A stretch of DNA of 42,202 nt from Candidatus Kapaibacterium sp. (GCA_025055755.1 JANWWF010000012.1:1-42202); one strand, 5' to 3'; positions 16,118 through 26,126 are shown, numbered from the stretch's first letter. The notes: generated from the letters alone by a model not told the origin. Translations and numbers: made by a program.

Positions 16118-17764
16118 ATGAGAAAGCACCGTAGTACCGTTAGGTCGAGTATAATGCGACGGCGATTGAGCATAATTTTTGTCCCGGCGCTGCTGCTGGG
16201 AATTGCGATTGGCAGTATCGTGACTTCCCGCTTAGTGTCCGGGGATACTGTATACGATCAGGTCGAGAAGTTTAGCACAATTCTCAATATGGCGGTGAAA
16301 AACTACGTTGAGGAAGTGGACACGCAAAAGCTCACTGAAGCAGCAATCAAGGGAATGCTGGCGGAGCTTGATCCACACTCTGTGTACATTCCTCCGAAGG
16401 AAATGAAACGCGTTGAGGAAGATTTTCGCGGTAGCTTCGAGGGAATCGGCGTAGAGTTTGACATCATCAACGACACCATCACAATTGTATCGCCTATAGC
16501 GGGTGGGCCGTCCGAAAAACTTGGCATTTTGCCCGGCGACAAAATCGTCAAAATTGATGGAGAAAATGCGGTGGGACTAAGCCGGGAGGATGTTCCCAAA
16601 AAGCTGCGCGGTCCAAAAGGCACAATCGTCACAGTCAGCATCAAACGAGAAGGTGAACCAAAGCTCCTGGAGTTTGTCATCACGCGAGATAGAATCCCCC
16701 TCTACAGTGTCTCGGCAAGCTATATGATTCCGGGCACCGATATTGGCTATGTTTCATTGAACCGCTTTGCTGCGACGACATACCGCGAATTCATGGATGC
16801 TGTTGCAAAGCTCCGTCAGCAAGGGATGAAGCGGCTCATTCTGGACCTGCGCAACAATCCAGGCGGCTACATGGATCAAGCACGCTTGATTGCCGATGAG
16901 TTCATTCCTGCTGGCTACAAGATTGTGTACACCAAAGCGCGCCGACCGGAGTTTGAGGAAGTCTATACCTCGACCAGTGGTGGAACGCTGGAGAAAACGC
17001 CCGTTGTCGTTCTCATCAACGGTGGTTCAGCATCAGCAAGTGAGATTGTATCCGGCGCGTTGCAAGACCTTGATCGAGGCTTAGTAGTAGGCGAAACATC
17101 TTTCGGAAAAGGATTGGTCCAGCGCCAGTATGAACTCGGCGATGGCTCAGGGTTACGCTTGACGATCGCCCGGTACTATACCCCCTCCGGTCGCCTCATT
17201 CAGCGACCATACAAAGACAAAGACAAGTACTACCGCGGGGAAGGGCGCATTGAACTGGATGAAGAAGAGAATGTAACGCATGAAGCAGAGAAAGTTGATT
17301 CCACTCGTCCTGTCTTCAAAACGCTCAGTGGGCGAAAGGTTTACGGAGGAGGTGGTATAACGCCAGATTACTTTGTCAAAAGCGATACTATCAACAGTTT
17401 TAGCCGCCAGCTTCGTAGCCGTGGTGTATTCTTCGAGTACGTAACGAACGAGTATCTGAAAGTTCATAGTGCTGCTCTCCACCAGCGCTACGGTGACGAC
17501 CTTTATCGCTTTGTCCAAGAGTTTACCGTTGGTGATGATATGATTGCCGGAGTCAAAGCGTTGGCAACTAAGAAAGGCATCGAATGGAACGAGGAGCTTT
17601 TCCGCAAGGATGAAGAGTTCATCCGAACGGAGCTGAAAGCACGCGTTGCGTATGGCTTGTTTGGAAGCAATGGCTCGTCGCTTGTGTATATGCCGATTGA
17701 CCGTCAGCTGAAAAAAGCAGTCGAGTTGCTTCCCGAAGCAGCACGCATTGCCCGATTGAACTGA
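16118..17764 (+). CDS. C-terminal processing peptidase, S41 family (PDZ protease)
   Basis: A membrane-anchored or periplasmic serine protease that trims C-termini of envelope proteins. The 548-residue product starts at ATG 16118, with a basic stretch and one hydrophobic segment (about residues 18-36). ATG 16154 is an alternative start. LAELDPHSVYIPP and the GSFEGIGVEFDI strand lead into a PDZ domain (IVSPIAGGPSEKLGILPGDK). The S41 core has LILDLRNNPGG, then GGSASASEIVSG with Ser306, and GETSFGKGLVQ with Lys331. These are 25 residues apart, as in CtpA/Prc enzymes. A charged insert (KDKDKYYRGEGRIELDEEEN) follows. It sits between DUF1573 and DUF3108 genes. Confidence 0.95.
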   Translation: MRKHRSTVRSSIMRRRLSIIFVPALLLGIAIGSIVTSRLVSGDTVYDQVEKFSTILNMAVKNYVEEVDTQKLTEAAIKGMLAELDPHSVYIPPKEMKRVEEDFRGSFEGIGVEFDIINDTITIVSPIAGGPSEKLGILPGDKIVKIDGENAVGLSREDVPKKLRGPKGTIVTVSIKREGEPKLLEFVITRDRIPLYSVSASYMIPGTDIGYVSLNRFAATTYREFMDAVAKLRQQGMKRLILDLRNNPGGYMDQARLIADEFIPAGYKIVYTKARRPEFEEVYTSTSGGTLEKTPVVVLINGGSASASEIVSGALQDLDRGLVVGETSFGKGLVQRQYELGDGSGLRLTIARYYTPSGRLIQRPYKDKDKYYRGEGRIELDEEENVTHEAEKVDSTRPVFKTLSGRKVYGGGGITPDYFVKSDTINSFSRQLRSRGVFFEYVTNEYLKVHSAALHQRYGDDLYRFVQEFTVGDDMIAGVKALATKKGIEWNEELFRKDEEFIRTELKARVAYGLFGSNGSSLVYMPIDRQLKKAVELLPEAARIARLN

Positions 17765-17829
17765 GACGAGAGGGAGCGTGCATTTCTCCTGCAGTATCTT
17801 CCTTTCACCACTGGTCCTACAATGTTGGT

Positions 17830-18591
17830 ATGCGGTATATTTCACTTGCCTTAGCGCTTGGGTACATAGTTGCTAACGCCCAAGTGCTTCTGCCAGGAGA
17901 GGAACTCATCTACCGTGTTTCGTACCTGGGAATTAACCTGGGAACTATTCGCCTGGTCAATGAAGGGCGGCAAGAAGCCCTCGGAAAACCTGCATTCAAG
18001 TGTACTGCGTACATTGATTCACGGGAGGGAATCCCCTTTTTAGCACTCCACGTGGTCTATCAATCGTGGATGGAGCCGACAGCTCTTGCCTCACTCCAAT
18101 TTATTGCCCAAAACAAGGGAGATGGTGAATACACCAAATACACGTTTGACTACGAGAATCGGCGAATTACCACCGCCATCTGGAAGGACCGCCAGAAAAC
18201 CGAAGAACGCATCTTCGAAATTTCACGCAAGTACACTGACGGCCTGACCATCCTGTACGCAGCCCGTCAACTTCTCTATAGTAAGCGCACCGCCTGGATT
18301 CCCACCATCGTGCGCGAGGACACTGCATGGACCAAAATCAACTTCATCGGACGGATTGAGCCTGTTGCTATCGAGGCAGTTGAGTATCCTGTGCGCACGG
18401 TGTACTTCGATGGTGAAGCAAACTGGACCGGCGTGTATGGGGTCACAGGATATTTCCAGGGCTGGTTTAGCGATGACGATGCGCGCATTCCTATCAAGGC
18501 AAAAATGAAACTTTACTTGGGTAGCGCCGACATTGAGCTGGTGGGGTGGAAGCGTCCCGGCTGGATGCCCCCGCGCACTGATGCCCGCTAA
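17830..18591 (+). CDS. DUF3108 family exported protein
   Basis: A 253-residue protein with a short signal peptide (MRYISLALALGYIVANAQ). The start of the mature part, LPGEELIYRVSYLGINLGTI, is the hallmark of DUF3108. It continues with AYIDSREGIPFLALHVVYQSW, TKYTFDYENRRITTAIW, and DGLTILYAARQLLY. The closing part (FSDDDARIPIKAKMKLYLGS, IELVGWKRPG) is a beta-rich lipoprotein-localisation-like fold, as proposed for this family. It lies 65 bp after the protease gene. No enzymatic motif is seen and the role is unknown. Confidence 0.87.
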   Translation: MRYISLALALGYIVANAQVLLPGEELIYRVSYLGINLGTIRLVNEGRQEALGKPAFKCTAYIDSREGIPFLALHVVYQSWMEPTALASLQFIAQNKGDGEYTKYTFDYENRRITTAIWKDRQKTEERIFEISRKYTDGLTILYAARQLLYSKRTAWIPTIVREDTAWTKINFIGRIEPVAIEAVEYPVRTVYFDGEANWTGVYGVTGYFQGWFSDDDARIPIKAKMKLYLGSADIELVGWKRPGWMPPRTDAR

Positions 18592-18792
18592 TCAAGATTT
18601 CTCAATGGTGGTAGCAGAGCCCACGGAAAAACAAGCATGCTTTGCTCTCTGTATTGCTTCCGGGGGAGCCTTTCGGAGAAAAAGGAAGTGACCGACAACC
18701 TTTTTCTGAAGCGTTAGGAGGACAAATGCAACTTTTTCTTTTTCTCTGCGTTTGTGCGCAGTGTAATGTATCACGGTTTGCGTCCTTCGAGA

Positions 18793-20136
18793 ATGCGCCA
18801 AGTGCTCCTGCTTGTGTGTACAGTGGTGGCGACCTATGCGCAGACGGCAGGCGATACACCGACAATGTACACGCTCGATGCTTGCATAGCACATGCTCTG
18901 CGGGATAATCCCCTCCTTCAGCGTGAGCAGAAGAATATCGAGATTGGGCAAAGTGCTCTTACTCGTGCCTTCGGTCAGTACTTGCCAAGCATTAGTGCAA
19001 CTGCTGGGTATTCCCGCCAGCTCAACATCGAGGGAGGGCGTGCAGTCAATATCGGAGGGCAAGTGTTCGTGCTGGGTCCACCAGAGCCGAATGCATACTC
19101 GTTCAATGCTGTGGCTTCCTACACCGTGTTCAATGGCTTTGCGCGGGAAGCTACTTACAGCCAAGCGCGGCATGAGCTGGCAGCAGCCAGTCAATCCTTC
19201 GAACGAACACGGCAACAAGTAATCCTGCAAGTGATTACGCAGTACCTTGAGGTACTCCGAGCACTACAGACAGTGCGCGTTCGCCGAGAAAACCTGGAAT
19301 TAGGGCGGCAGGAAATGGCCCGTGTTCGTGCGCTATACGATGCAGGCCGTGTGCCTATAACTGCAGTCTACACCCAGGAGGCGGATCTCGGCACGCGAGA
19401 GTTAGACCTTTTAGCAGCAGAAAACGCCCTTGCGCAAGCGAAAGCAGCGTTACTGGCGACGATGGGTGTTTCCCCCGATCAAAACGCTGAATTTGCTGAA
19501 ACATCGGTTCCAGCCACTGTTACCGACAGTGATGTTGCGGATTTTCGCAAGGAGATTGGCTCTCCTGCCGCCGTCGTCGCAACCGCCTTGCGGCAGCGGA
19601 GCGATTATGCTGCCCTCGATGCACGTGTCCGTGCTGCTGACGAGGCTATCGCAGTCGCCCAAGCTGCATTTATGCCCCAGTTGAACCTTGCCAGTGGATG
19701 GTCGTGGTCGAATACGCGCGTGGGAGATTTTGACTTGTTCGGTCGCTACTTTGTGAGCATGAGTGTGCAGGTGCCAATCTTTGATAACTTCGGGGCAGCA
19801 ACGCAACGCCAGCAAGCGGCCCTGCAGATGGAGCAACGTCTGCTTGAGCGTCGGCAGTTAGAGTTACAAATCCGCACCGAGGTTCGCCAAGCCTTGCTGG
19901 AACTGGATGCAGCAGAAAAACAACTCGACATCACTGCCCGTGCGCTCCGTGCAGCCGAACAGAGCTATGCTGCAGCAGCGGAGCGTTTTCGGGTCGGAGC
20001 GGGCACGCAGTTGGAGTACTTGGCTGCGTCCAATCAATTCGTCACAGCGCGCATCAACCGCATCACGGCAGTCTATGGCTACCGTGCTGCACAAGCTCGG
20101 GTGCGCTTTGCGATGGGTACTCTTGAGAAACGATAA
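18793..20136 (+). CDS. TolC family outer-membrane efflux protein
   Basis: The outer-membrane channel of the tripartite exporter encoded by this and the next four genes. The 447-residue product from ATG 18793 begins MRQVLLLVCTVVATYAQ, a signal peptide; an ATG at 18766 adds nine residues. Two outer-membrane-efflux repeats are visible: YTLDACIAHALRDNPLLQRE with long helices and GQYLPSISATAGYSRQ, then LDARVRAADEAIAVAQAAFMPQLNLASGW and VPIFDNFGAATQRQQAA. The closing helices (ELDAAEKQLDITARALRAA, FRVGAGTQLEYLAA) are typical. The 200 bp before it hold a 10-bp palindrome AAGCATGCTT (18633-18642) and an AGGAGG followed by an out-of-frame ATG at 18726, but no gene. Confidence 0.94.
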   Translation: MRQVLLLVCTVVATYAQTAGDTPTMYTLDACIAHALRDNPLLQREQKNIEIGQSALTRAFGQYLPSISATAGYSRQLNIEGGRAVNIGGQVFVLGPPEPNAYSFNAVASYTVFNGFAREATYSQARHELAAASQSFERTRQQVILQVITQYLEVLRALQTVRVRRENLELGRQEMARVRALYDAGRVPITAVYTQEADLGTRELDLLAAENALAQAKAALLATMGVSPDQNAEFAETSVPATVTDSDVADFRKEIGSPAAVVATALRQRSDYAALDARVRAADEAIAVAQAAFMPQLNLASGWSWSNTRVGDFDLFGRYFVSMSVQVPIFDNFGAATQRQQAALQMEQRLLERRQLELQIRTEVRQALLELDAAEKQLDITARALRAAEQSYAAAAERFRVGAGTQLEYLAASNQFVTARINRITAVYGYRAAQARVRFAMGTLEKR

Positions 20137-20153
20137 CACTCTTGCGAGAACCA

Positions 20154-21410
20154 ATGGCACAAAAGAGCAAACGGTGGCTTCTATGGATCGTTGTGGTCGG
20201 GGTGCTTGGAATTCTGGCTGTTGCAGTTGCCCTGGAGAAAAACTCTGGCGGCGATGCTATCGAGGTGCGCATAGATACTGCTGCATTGCGCACTATTGTG
20301 CAAGAAGTTTCGGCAACCGGTAAAATCGAGCCAGAGACTGAGGTGAAAATCTCCTCCGAAGTCAGCGGGGAAGTTATTAGCGTCCGAGTCAAGGAAGGCG
20401 ATCGTGTGCAACGCGGACAGTTGCTGGTGCGGATTCGTCCGGACCTGCTGGAAACGCAATTGGAGCAATTTCGGGCAGCAGTGCGTGCTGCTGAGATGGG
20501 CGTAGAAATTGCCCGCGTTGAAATGGATCGGAGCGAGCGCGAATTACGCCGAGCAACCGAGTTGTACGACAAAGGGTTCCTCTCGAAACAAGAGTTTGAG
20601 ACTTCAAAAGCTGCTTATGACCGTGCAGTGGGGCAGTACCAATCAGCGCTGGCAGAAAAAGCACGGGCAGCAGCTTCATTGCGGCAGGCAGAGCTGTCGT
20701 TTAGCCGCACAGCAATCTATGCACCAATGAGTGGGGTGGTAACTAAACTCAACGTTGAGGTTGGAGAAAAAGTGGTCGGTACCGCACAAATGCAAGGCAC
20801 CGAACTGCTTCGCATTGCAAACCTGGATACGATGAATGCAATCGTCGAAGTCAATGAAAACGATGTTGTCCTTGTCCACATTGGCGATAGTGCCTTTGTG
20901 CGTGTTGATGCATTCCGGGATAGTGTGCTGATTGGTCGAGTGGTGGAAATTTCCCATTCGCCGCTGCAGAAAGCGGTTGGCACGCAAGACGAGGTGGTCA
21001 ATTTCCAAGTCAAGATTCGTCTGCAGAGCAACGATGCGCGCTTGCGGCCAGGAATGACCTGTGTGGCGGACATTCGTACTGCTCGACGTGATAGTGTCCT
21101 TGCGGTGCCGATTCAAGCAGTAACGGTGCGCTACGATGACAGTGCACCACAGTCCCAACCAGGAGGGACACCGACAGCAAAGGCAGCGCCCCAGATTGTG
21201 TTTGTCGTCCGCGGTGACCGCGTCTATAAGCGGCAAGTGCGTACCGGTATTAGCGATCGAGGCTACATTGAAATCCTTTCCGGGCTTCGGGCAGGTGATG
21301 TTGTCGTTGCAGGTCCCTATAGCGCGATCACGCAAACACTACAGGACAGTGCGCGGGTCCGTATTAAGCCATCGTCGAGACGTTCTGCTGTAAAGAACGA
21401 GTCGTTATGA
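20154..21410 (+). CDS. Efflux periplasmic adaptor (HlyD/MacA type)
   Basis: Links the inner-membrane ABC permeases to the TolC-like channel. The ATG at 20154 gives 418 residues with a single N-terminal membrane anchor (about residues 8-26). The lipoyl halves are [20 protein letters not shown] and [19 protein letters not shown], flanking a long alpha-hairpin rich in Glu, Arg and Ala ([39 protein letters not shown]). A beta-barrel (VVEINENDV-like segment, [14 protein letters not shown]) and a membrane-proximal domain ([20 protein letters not shown]) follow. It begins 17 bp after tolC and its stop overlaps the ATPase start (ATGA). Confidence 0.94.
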   Translation: MAQKSKRWLLWIVVVGVLGILAVAVALEKNSGGDAIEVRIDTAALRTIVQEVSATGKIEPETEVKISSEVSGEVISVRVKEGDRVQRGQLLVRIRPDLLETQLEQFRAAVRAAEMGVEIARVEMDRSERELRRATELYDKGFLSKQEFETSKAAYDRAVGQYQSALAEKARAAASLRQAELSFSRTAIYAPMSGVVTKLNVEVGEKVVGTAQMQGTELLRIANLDTMNAIVEVNENDVVLVHIGDSAFVRVDAFRDSVLIGRVVEISHSPLQKAVGTQDEVVNFQVKIRLQSNDARLRPGMTCVADIRTARRDSVLAVPIQAVTVRYDDSAPQSQPGGTPTAKAAPQIVFVVRGDRVYKRQVRTGISDRGYIEILSGLRAGDVVVAGPYSAITQTLQDSARVRIKPSSRRSAVKNESL

Positions 21411-22129
21411 GCACACCTCCACTGATAGTTCTCGAGGGCATTACTAAGCATTACCGCATGGGCTCAGAAATAGTCGAGGCGCTCCGCGGGGTGGACTTGA
21501 CCATCCGGCGAGGGGAATATGTCGCCATCATGGGACCGTCGGGATCGGGCAAATCCACGTTGATGAACATCATCGGGTGTCTGGATACGCCGACAAGTGG
21601 TCGGTATATGTTGGAGGGAACAGACGTATCCTCGCTTGGGGATGCGGCGCTTGCTGCTATTCGCAATCGCAAGATTGGATTTGTGTTCCAGACGTTCAAT
21701 TTGCTTCCTCGTGCAACTGCACTAAAAAACGTTGAGCTTCCGCTCATCTATGCAGGTGCTCCACCGCAGGAGCGCCGGCAACGTGCTATTGCAGCGCTCG
21801 AAAGCGTGGGGTTAGGTGATCGGCTCCGTCACAAGCCGCCTGAGCTGTCAGGCGGTCAACGCCAGCGAGTCGCAATTGCTCGGGCATTAGTTACAGGTCC
21901 TTCGATTATTCTGGCAGATGAACCGACGGGGAATCTTGACTCGAAAACTGGGATGGAAATCATGGCATTATTCCATCGCATTTGGCAAGAAGGCAACACC
22001 ATCGTCCTTGTCACACACGAAGAAGACATCGCTCGCCATGCCCACCGCATCATCCGCATTCGGGATGGACGCGTAGAGTCGGACATGCCCAATCCCACGC
22101 CAATTGTCGGAGCTCCTCTCCTGGTGTAG
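21407..22129 (+). CDS. ABC transporter ATP-binding protein (MacB/LolD-type)
   Basis: The 240-residue energy-coupling subunit. Walker A is GPSGSGKST (43-51), the Q-loop is in [15 protein letters not shown], the signature is [15 protein letters not shown], Walker B with the catalytic Glu is [13 protein letters not shown], and the switch His is in IVLVTHEED. The [20 protein letters not shown] segment is characteristic of the MacB/LolD/FtsE subgroup, whose complexes act by mechanotransmission. It overlaps the adaptor gene by four bases and is followed two bases later by the first permease. In E. coli MacB this domain is fused to the permease; here it is separate. Confidence 0.96.
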   Translation: MSTPPLIVLEGITKHYRMGSEIVEALRGVDLTIRRGEYVAIMGPSGSGKSTLMNIIGCLDTPTSGRYMLEGTDVSSLGDAALAAIRNRKIGFVFQTFNLLPRATALKNVELPLIYAGAPPQERRQRAIAALESVGLGDRLRHKPPELSGGQRQRVAIARALVTGPSIILADEPTGNLDSKTGMEIMALFHRIWQEGNTIVLVTHEEDIARHAHRIIRIRDGRVESDMPNPTPIVGAPLLV

Positions 22130-22131
22130 CG

Positions 22132-23385
22132 ATGCGTCGCATGCTGAGCCAATACGCGGACATCTTTCAGAGTGCGGTTGAGTCACTCCGTGCACATCTG
22201 CTCCGTTCGACGCTCACCAGCATTGGGGTAATGATAGGTGTTGCGTTTGTCTCGCTCATGGGCTGGGCGCTCCGGAGCTTGGATGCAGCATGGGAAAGGA
22301 CACTCTCGACACTCGGTTCGGATATGCTCTACGTGGATAAGTGGGATTGGTCGGGCCAAGGTAACTGGCGCACGATGATGAACCGAAAAAACATTACTCT
22401 TGACCAAGCCGAAGAGATTGCCCGCCGTCTGCGAGTGGCGGAGATGACCTACTTCAGTGCTGACGCATGGGGGCAAACAATTACAACTGCTGACCGCCGC
22501 GCCAGTGGTATTGTCATCGAGGGGACAATGGCACGTTTTGGTATGCTGCCCAGTACACAGCTTGCGGAGGGACGCTTTTTCTCCGAGTTGGAAGAACGCA
22601 CCGCTGCAGCTGTTGCTGTCATCGGGGAAGGAGTGCGAACGACGCTTTTCGGTAACCGCTCTCCGGTGGGACAAACAATTCGGATCAAAGGGCGCCCTTT
22701 TGTGATCATTGGGGTCATGCCAAAGCGGGGCACCCTATTTAGCGATTTTCTCGATCGAACGGTATACATTCCCCTACCAGCATTTTTTGGCATCTACGGG
22801 CGCTACAGCCGCAGCATTACAGTGGCAGCAAAGGCACGCTCCCCTGAAGAACTGGACGTCCTACGAGATGAACTCACCGGTGTTGTTCGAGCTGTGCGGA
22901 AACTTCCCCCTCAGGCAGCAAATGACTTTGCCATCAACGAGGCAGAAGTATTTCGTCAGCAGGTTGCCAACATTCGCATAGTGATCTGGGCAGTAGGGAT
23001 TGGCTTAACTGCGCTCTCGTTTCTTGTCGGTGTTATCGGTATCACGAATGTGATGTTTGTTGCTGTTATCGAACGTACCAAGGAGATAGGAATTCGGCGT
23101 GCTGTAGGGGCTCGCCAGAGTACAATTCTCCTCCAATTTTTGCTCGAAGCGACAATGCTATGTGTCGCTGGTGCTCTGGTGGGAGTTATTGTTTCTGGCG
23201 CTATTGTGCTCGTTGTAACGGCGGTAGCACGGGATAGTGCCGACTTTCTGCTTCCCGTATTGCCCCCAGAGATTGTTGTGGTTGCAGTTGCGGTTTCAAT
23301 TGCCGTGGGAATACTTGCGGGATTTATTCCTGCGCTTCGTGCCGCGCGACTCGATCCAGTAGAAGCACTGCGGTATGAAGCATGA
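22132..23385 (+). CDS. ABC transporter permease 1 (MacB/FtsX family)
   Basis: The ATG at 22132 lies two bases after the ATPase stop. A longer frame inside the ATPase gene is a shadow. The 417 residues show the MacB topology. One membrane helix is near residues 27-45 (LTSIGVMIGVAFVSLMGW). A large periplasmic domain (about 46-280) contains GTMARFGMLPSTQLAEGRFF and IRIKGRPFVIIGVMPKRG. Three C-terminal helices follow, with the conserved TKEIGIRRAVGARQSTILLQFLLEA between the first two. It ends LRAARLDPVEALRYEA, as expected. The next gene is a paralog starting in an ATGA overlap, so a heterodimeric permease is likely. Confidence 0.94.
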   Translation: MRRMLSQYADIFQSAVESLRAHLLRSTLTSIGVMIGVAFVSLMGWALRSLDAAWERTLSTLGSDMLYVDKWDWSGQGNWRTMMNRKNITLDQAEEIARRLRVAEMTYFSADAWGQTITTADRRASGIVIEGTMARFGMLPSTQLAEGRFFSELEERTAAAVAVIGEGVRTTLFGNRSPVGQTIRIKGRPFVIIGVMPKRGTLFSDFLDRTVYIPLPAFFGIYGRYSRSITVAAKARSPEELDVLRDELTGVVRAVRKLPPQAANDFAINEAEVFRQQVANIRIVIWAVGIGLTALSFLVGVIGITNVMFVAVIERTKEIGIRRAVGARQSTILLQFLLEATMLCVAGALVGVIVSGAIVLVVTAVARDSADFLLPVLPPEIVVVAVAVSIAVGILAGFIPALRAARLDPVEALRYEA

Positions 23386-24620
23386 GAGCCGGTGAATATT
23401 TCCTTTCTGCCTTCGATACGTTTCGTGCACAACCAATACGGACAGTACTCACGCTGGTGAGTATTGCCATTGGCATTGTGGCAATTGTTGCGGCTGGGGG
23501 AGCTGCAACTGCGCTCGAACAGGCACTCACGACGGAAATTACTGCCTCCGGTGCTTATTCCCTGGTCATCCAAAAGCAGCCCAGCATTATTACCAGCGGT
23601 GAACAATGGCGACGGTACATGCGACGGCGTCCGATTTCCTATGGGCAGGCAAGTGAATACAAGCGGCGGATCGAAGGCAGCGGTGCGCTGGTGTCACTGT
23701 TTAGTGCCGCGCCATCCCAGACCGTTCGAGCTGGCACAGAGCATACTGATCCTGATGTAACACTTGTTGGAAGCGATGAAGCATTTTTCCCGATGCGGAA
23801 CTACCAGCTTGCAGCAGGACGTCCCCTTGTAGGGGAGGATATCTTCTATGCTCGCATGGTAGCGGTCATTGGCAACGACGTGCGGCAGGATTTGTTCCCT
23901 GCTGACACCGATCCAGTAGGCAAGGAGATCCAGGTGCAAAATCAGCGGTTTACTATCGTCGGCGTACTTGCCCGCAAGGGGGGAATATTCGGTCAAAGCC
24001 AGGACAACATGGTGATTATCCCCATTCCTGTTTTTGTACGCGCCTACGCCGAGGAGTGGAATTATTCGGTCTCTATCTTCGTCCGTGCTCGCAACCAAGC
24101 ACACTTGGAGCACGTGTTCGACGAAAGCATTGGTATCTTGCGAAGTATACGAAACGTTCGTCCCGGCGAGGAGAACGACTTCGAAATCGAGGAGCTCGCT
24201 TCGATTGCAAATCAGCTGGGAACTTTTCTCCGCTTTGTCGGGCTGTTCGGGGCATTCTGTGGAGGCATTGCCCTTGTTGCAGCGGGGGTGGGAATCATGA
24301 ACATCATGCTTATTAGCGTTCGAGAGCGGACACGGGAAATTGGGGTGCGGAAAGCGGTCGGTGCAACGGTGCGGTCAATCTTAGTGCAATTTTTAGTCGA
24401 GGCAATCGTGCTCTGCCAAATTGGTGCGCTTGGTGGGATTGTGCTGGGGATGCTGTTTGCTCTGCTCCTATCGCATCTGGCAGGAATAGAGCTCACCATT
24501 CCGATCGGATGGGTGGTTGCAAGTATTGGGCTATGCACGCTTGTCGGTGTGGGTTTCGGTGCATATCCAGCTCTAAAGGCAGCGCGGCTCAATCCTATCG
24601 AAGCGCTCCGCTACGAGTAA
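23382..24620 (+). CDS. ABC transporter permease 2 (MacB/FtsX family)
   Basis: A 412-residue paralog of permease 1. Its first membrane helix is around residues 22-42 (TLVSIAIGIVAIVAAGGAAT). The periplasmic domain has AAGRPLVGEDIFYARMVAVIG and IQVQNQRFTIVGVLARKGG. Three C-terminal helices flank RTREIGVRKAVGATVRSILV, and the end is AYPALKAARLNPIEALRYE. The start overlaps the preceding stop (ATGA). With permease 1, the ATPase, adaptor and TolC protein it completes a five-gene exporter. The substrate (antibiotic, peptide, lipid or lipoprotein) cannot be read from the sequence. Confidence 0.94.
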   Translation: MRAGEYFLSAFDTFRAQPIRTVLTLVSIAIGIVAIVAAGGAATALEQALTTEITASGAYSLVIQKQPSIITSGEQWRRYMRRRPISYGQASEYKRRIEGSGALVSLFSAAPSQTVRAGTEHTDPDVTLVGSDEAFFPMRNYQLAAGRPLVGEDIFYARMVAVIGNDVRQDLFPADTDPVGKEIQVQNQRFTIVGVLARKGGIFGQSQDNMVIIPIPVFVRAYAEEWNYSVSIFVRARNQAHLEHVFDESIGILRSIRNVRPGEENDFEIEELASIANQLGTFLRFVGLFGAFCGGIALVAAGVGIMNIMLISVRERTREIGVRKAVGATVRSILVQFLVEAIVLCQIGALGGIVLGMLFALLLSHLAGIELTIPIGWVVASIGLCTLVGVGFGAYPALKAARLNPIEALRYE

Positions 24621-24641
24621 CACCATTGGAAGACATTAGCA

Positions 24642-26126
24642 GTGTCCATAGCTCGTCGTATCCTTGCGCGGCTGCATCCATCTCGCTATGTGCGCGATGG
24701 TGAGTACCGAGACCTCCAGCTTCAGCTTGTCCAGCGTGGCATCGGTGGATTTTGCATTATGGATGGCACGCTCGAGAGCGTTGCTGAAACGATTGCTGCA
24801 CTTCGTGCCGAAGCACACAGCCCGCTGCTGTTTGCTATCGACGGCGAAACTGGACTTCGCATGCGGATTGAAGATGCCGCCGAATTTCCCCACGCTTGGG
24901 CGCTTGGATTGCAATCGCCAGCAGTAACTGAAGAAGTATCAGCAGCAATAGCCCGCAGCCTGCGTTCGCTGGGTATTGCGTGGAATTTTGCGCCGGTGGC
25001 GGACGTTGCAAGTAATCCACACAATCCGATTATCGGCATTCGTGCATTTGGAGCGCAGCCCGCAACTGTTGTCGAGCATGTGCAGGCGTGGATTCGTGCC
25101 CATCAGCGCGAGAAAGTAGCAGCATGTGCAAAGCATTTTCCCGGCCATGGGGATGCGACGGTGGATTCCCATGTGGAGTTGCCGGTCATCAACGTACCAC
25201 TGGAAGTACTGGTTGAGCGGGAGCTGGTTCCTTTCTATGCCGCTATCAAGGAGGATATCGCTTCCATCATGGTAGGACACTTAGCAGTTCCCGCTATGGA
25301 TGCCAGTGGCAAAGCGGCATCGCTTTCGCCTGCAATTATGCGGGATTTCCTTCGGCAACGACTTGGTTACGGTGGCATTATTGTGACCGATGCACTGGAT
25401 ATGCAGCCAATCCGCCAACGCTACTCCAGCGGTGAGGCTGTCGTCGAAGCACTTGCGGCAGGAGCAGATGTTGCGCTGCTTCCTGCCGATGCCCATGAAG
25501 CGTTGACCATAGCGGAAGCTGCATTTAGGCGGGGGGTGCTTTCCCAGGAGGAACACCACGCTGCGATCGCGCGACTGGATCGCCTGGCTGCGATGGCGCT
25601 GGAAAATGTGCCCGTTTCCGTCCGCCAGGAGGAGTTGGCAAATACTGCACTGTGGGCAGCCCAGGGGGCGATACGCTATGGAGGCAATACGGCTGTACTC
25701 CCCCTTTCGCAGTATGCGCACATTGTGGTGTTTGCCCTTGTCCAGGACGGTAGTCCGCTCGATGGACCGACAGAGTTTCTCCGCTATGTTGCAGAACTCT
25801 ATCGGGGGAACATGGATGCTGCATTCATTTCTCCCTCGGTGAGTGCGGAGGAGATGGCGGCGTTTTCCGATGCTATCGCCGAGGCGGAGTGCATTGTTGT
25901 CGCAGTCTTTGAGCGTCCACAAGCAGCACGGTTGCCAGTACCTTATCCGGAGCATGTGGTAGCTACACTGGCACAGCGGGGTACAAAGCCTCTTGTGCTT
26001 GTGCTTGCGGGTTCTCCTTGGCAGGACGTGGGGATAGCCGCCGATACTGTGCTCTGGACATTTTCCGATAGTAGCCCTTCCTGTGCTGCAGCCGCAGTGG
26101 CACTGACCAAGCCCCCAGAGTGGTAG
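24642..26126 (+). CDS. Glycoside hydrolase family 3, NagZ-like beta-N-acetylhexosaminidase
   Basis: Likely removes terminal beta-linked N-acetylglucosamine, for example from peptidoglycan fragments. The start is a GTG at 24642; no ATG is near enough. Of 494 residues, the first ~340 form the TIM barrel: GGFCIMDGTLESVAETIAAL, FAIDGETGLRMR, NFAPVADVASNP and KHFPGHGDATVDSH (164-177), whose Asp175-Ser-His177 is the acid/base dyad typical of NagZ. The nucleophile Asp250 is in IIVTDALDM. The remaining 150 residues form a second domain like that of two-domain NagZ enzymes. There is no signal peptide, which suggests cytoplasmic recycling. It begins 21 bp after the exporter operon and may be read with it. 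Confidence 0.9.
   Translation: MSIARRILARLHPSRYVRDGEYRDLQLQLVQRGIGGFCIMDGTLESVAETIAALRAEAHSPLLFAIDGETGLRMRIEDAAEFPHAWALGLQSPAVTEEVSAAIARSLRSLGIAWNFAPVADVASNPHNPIIGIRAFGAQPATVVEHVQAWIRAHQREKVAACAKHFPGHGDATVDSHVELPVINVPLEVLVERELVPFYAAIKEDIASIMVGHLAVPAMDASGKAASLSPAIMRDFLRQRLGYGGIIVTDALDMQPIRQRYSSGEAVVEALAAGADVALLPADAHEALTIAEAAFRRGVLSQEEHHAAIARLDRLAAMALENVPVSVRQEELANTALWAAQGAIRYGGNTAVLPLSQYAHIVVFALVQDGSPLDGPTEFLRYVAELYRGNMDAAFISPSVSAEEMAAFSDAIAEAECIVVAVFERPQAARLPVPYPEHVVATLAQRGTKPLVLVLAGSPWQDVGIAADTVLWTFSDSSPSCAAAAVALTKPPEW

Noticed and set aside
18618-18649. AGAGC/GCTCT inverted repeat with the AAGCATGCTT palindrome as a terminator after the DUF3108 gene
   Set aside because: The stem is only five base pairs, the loop is long and no T-run follows.
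18592-19230. Reverse-strand frame of 212 codons over the tolC start
   Set aside because: It is antisense to the signal peptide and first repeat of the TolC protein, and its translation has no family-like pattern.
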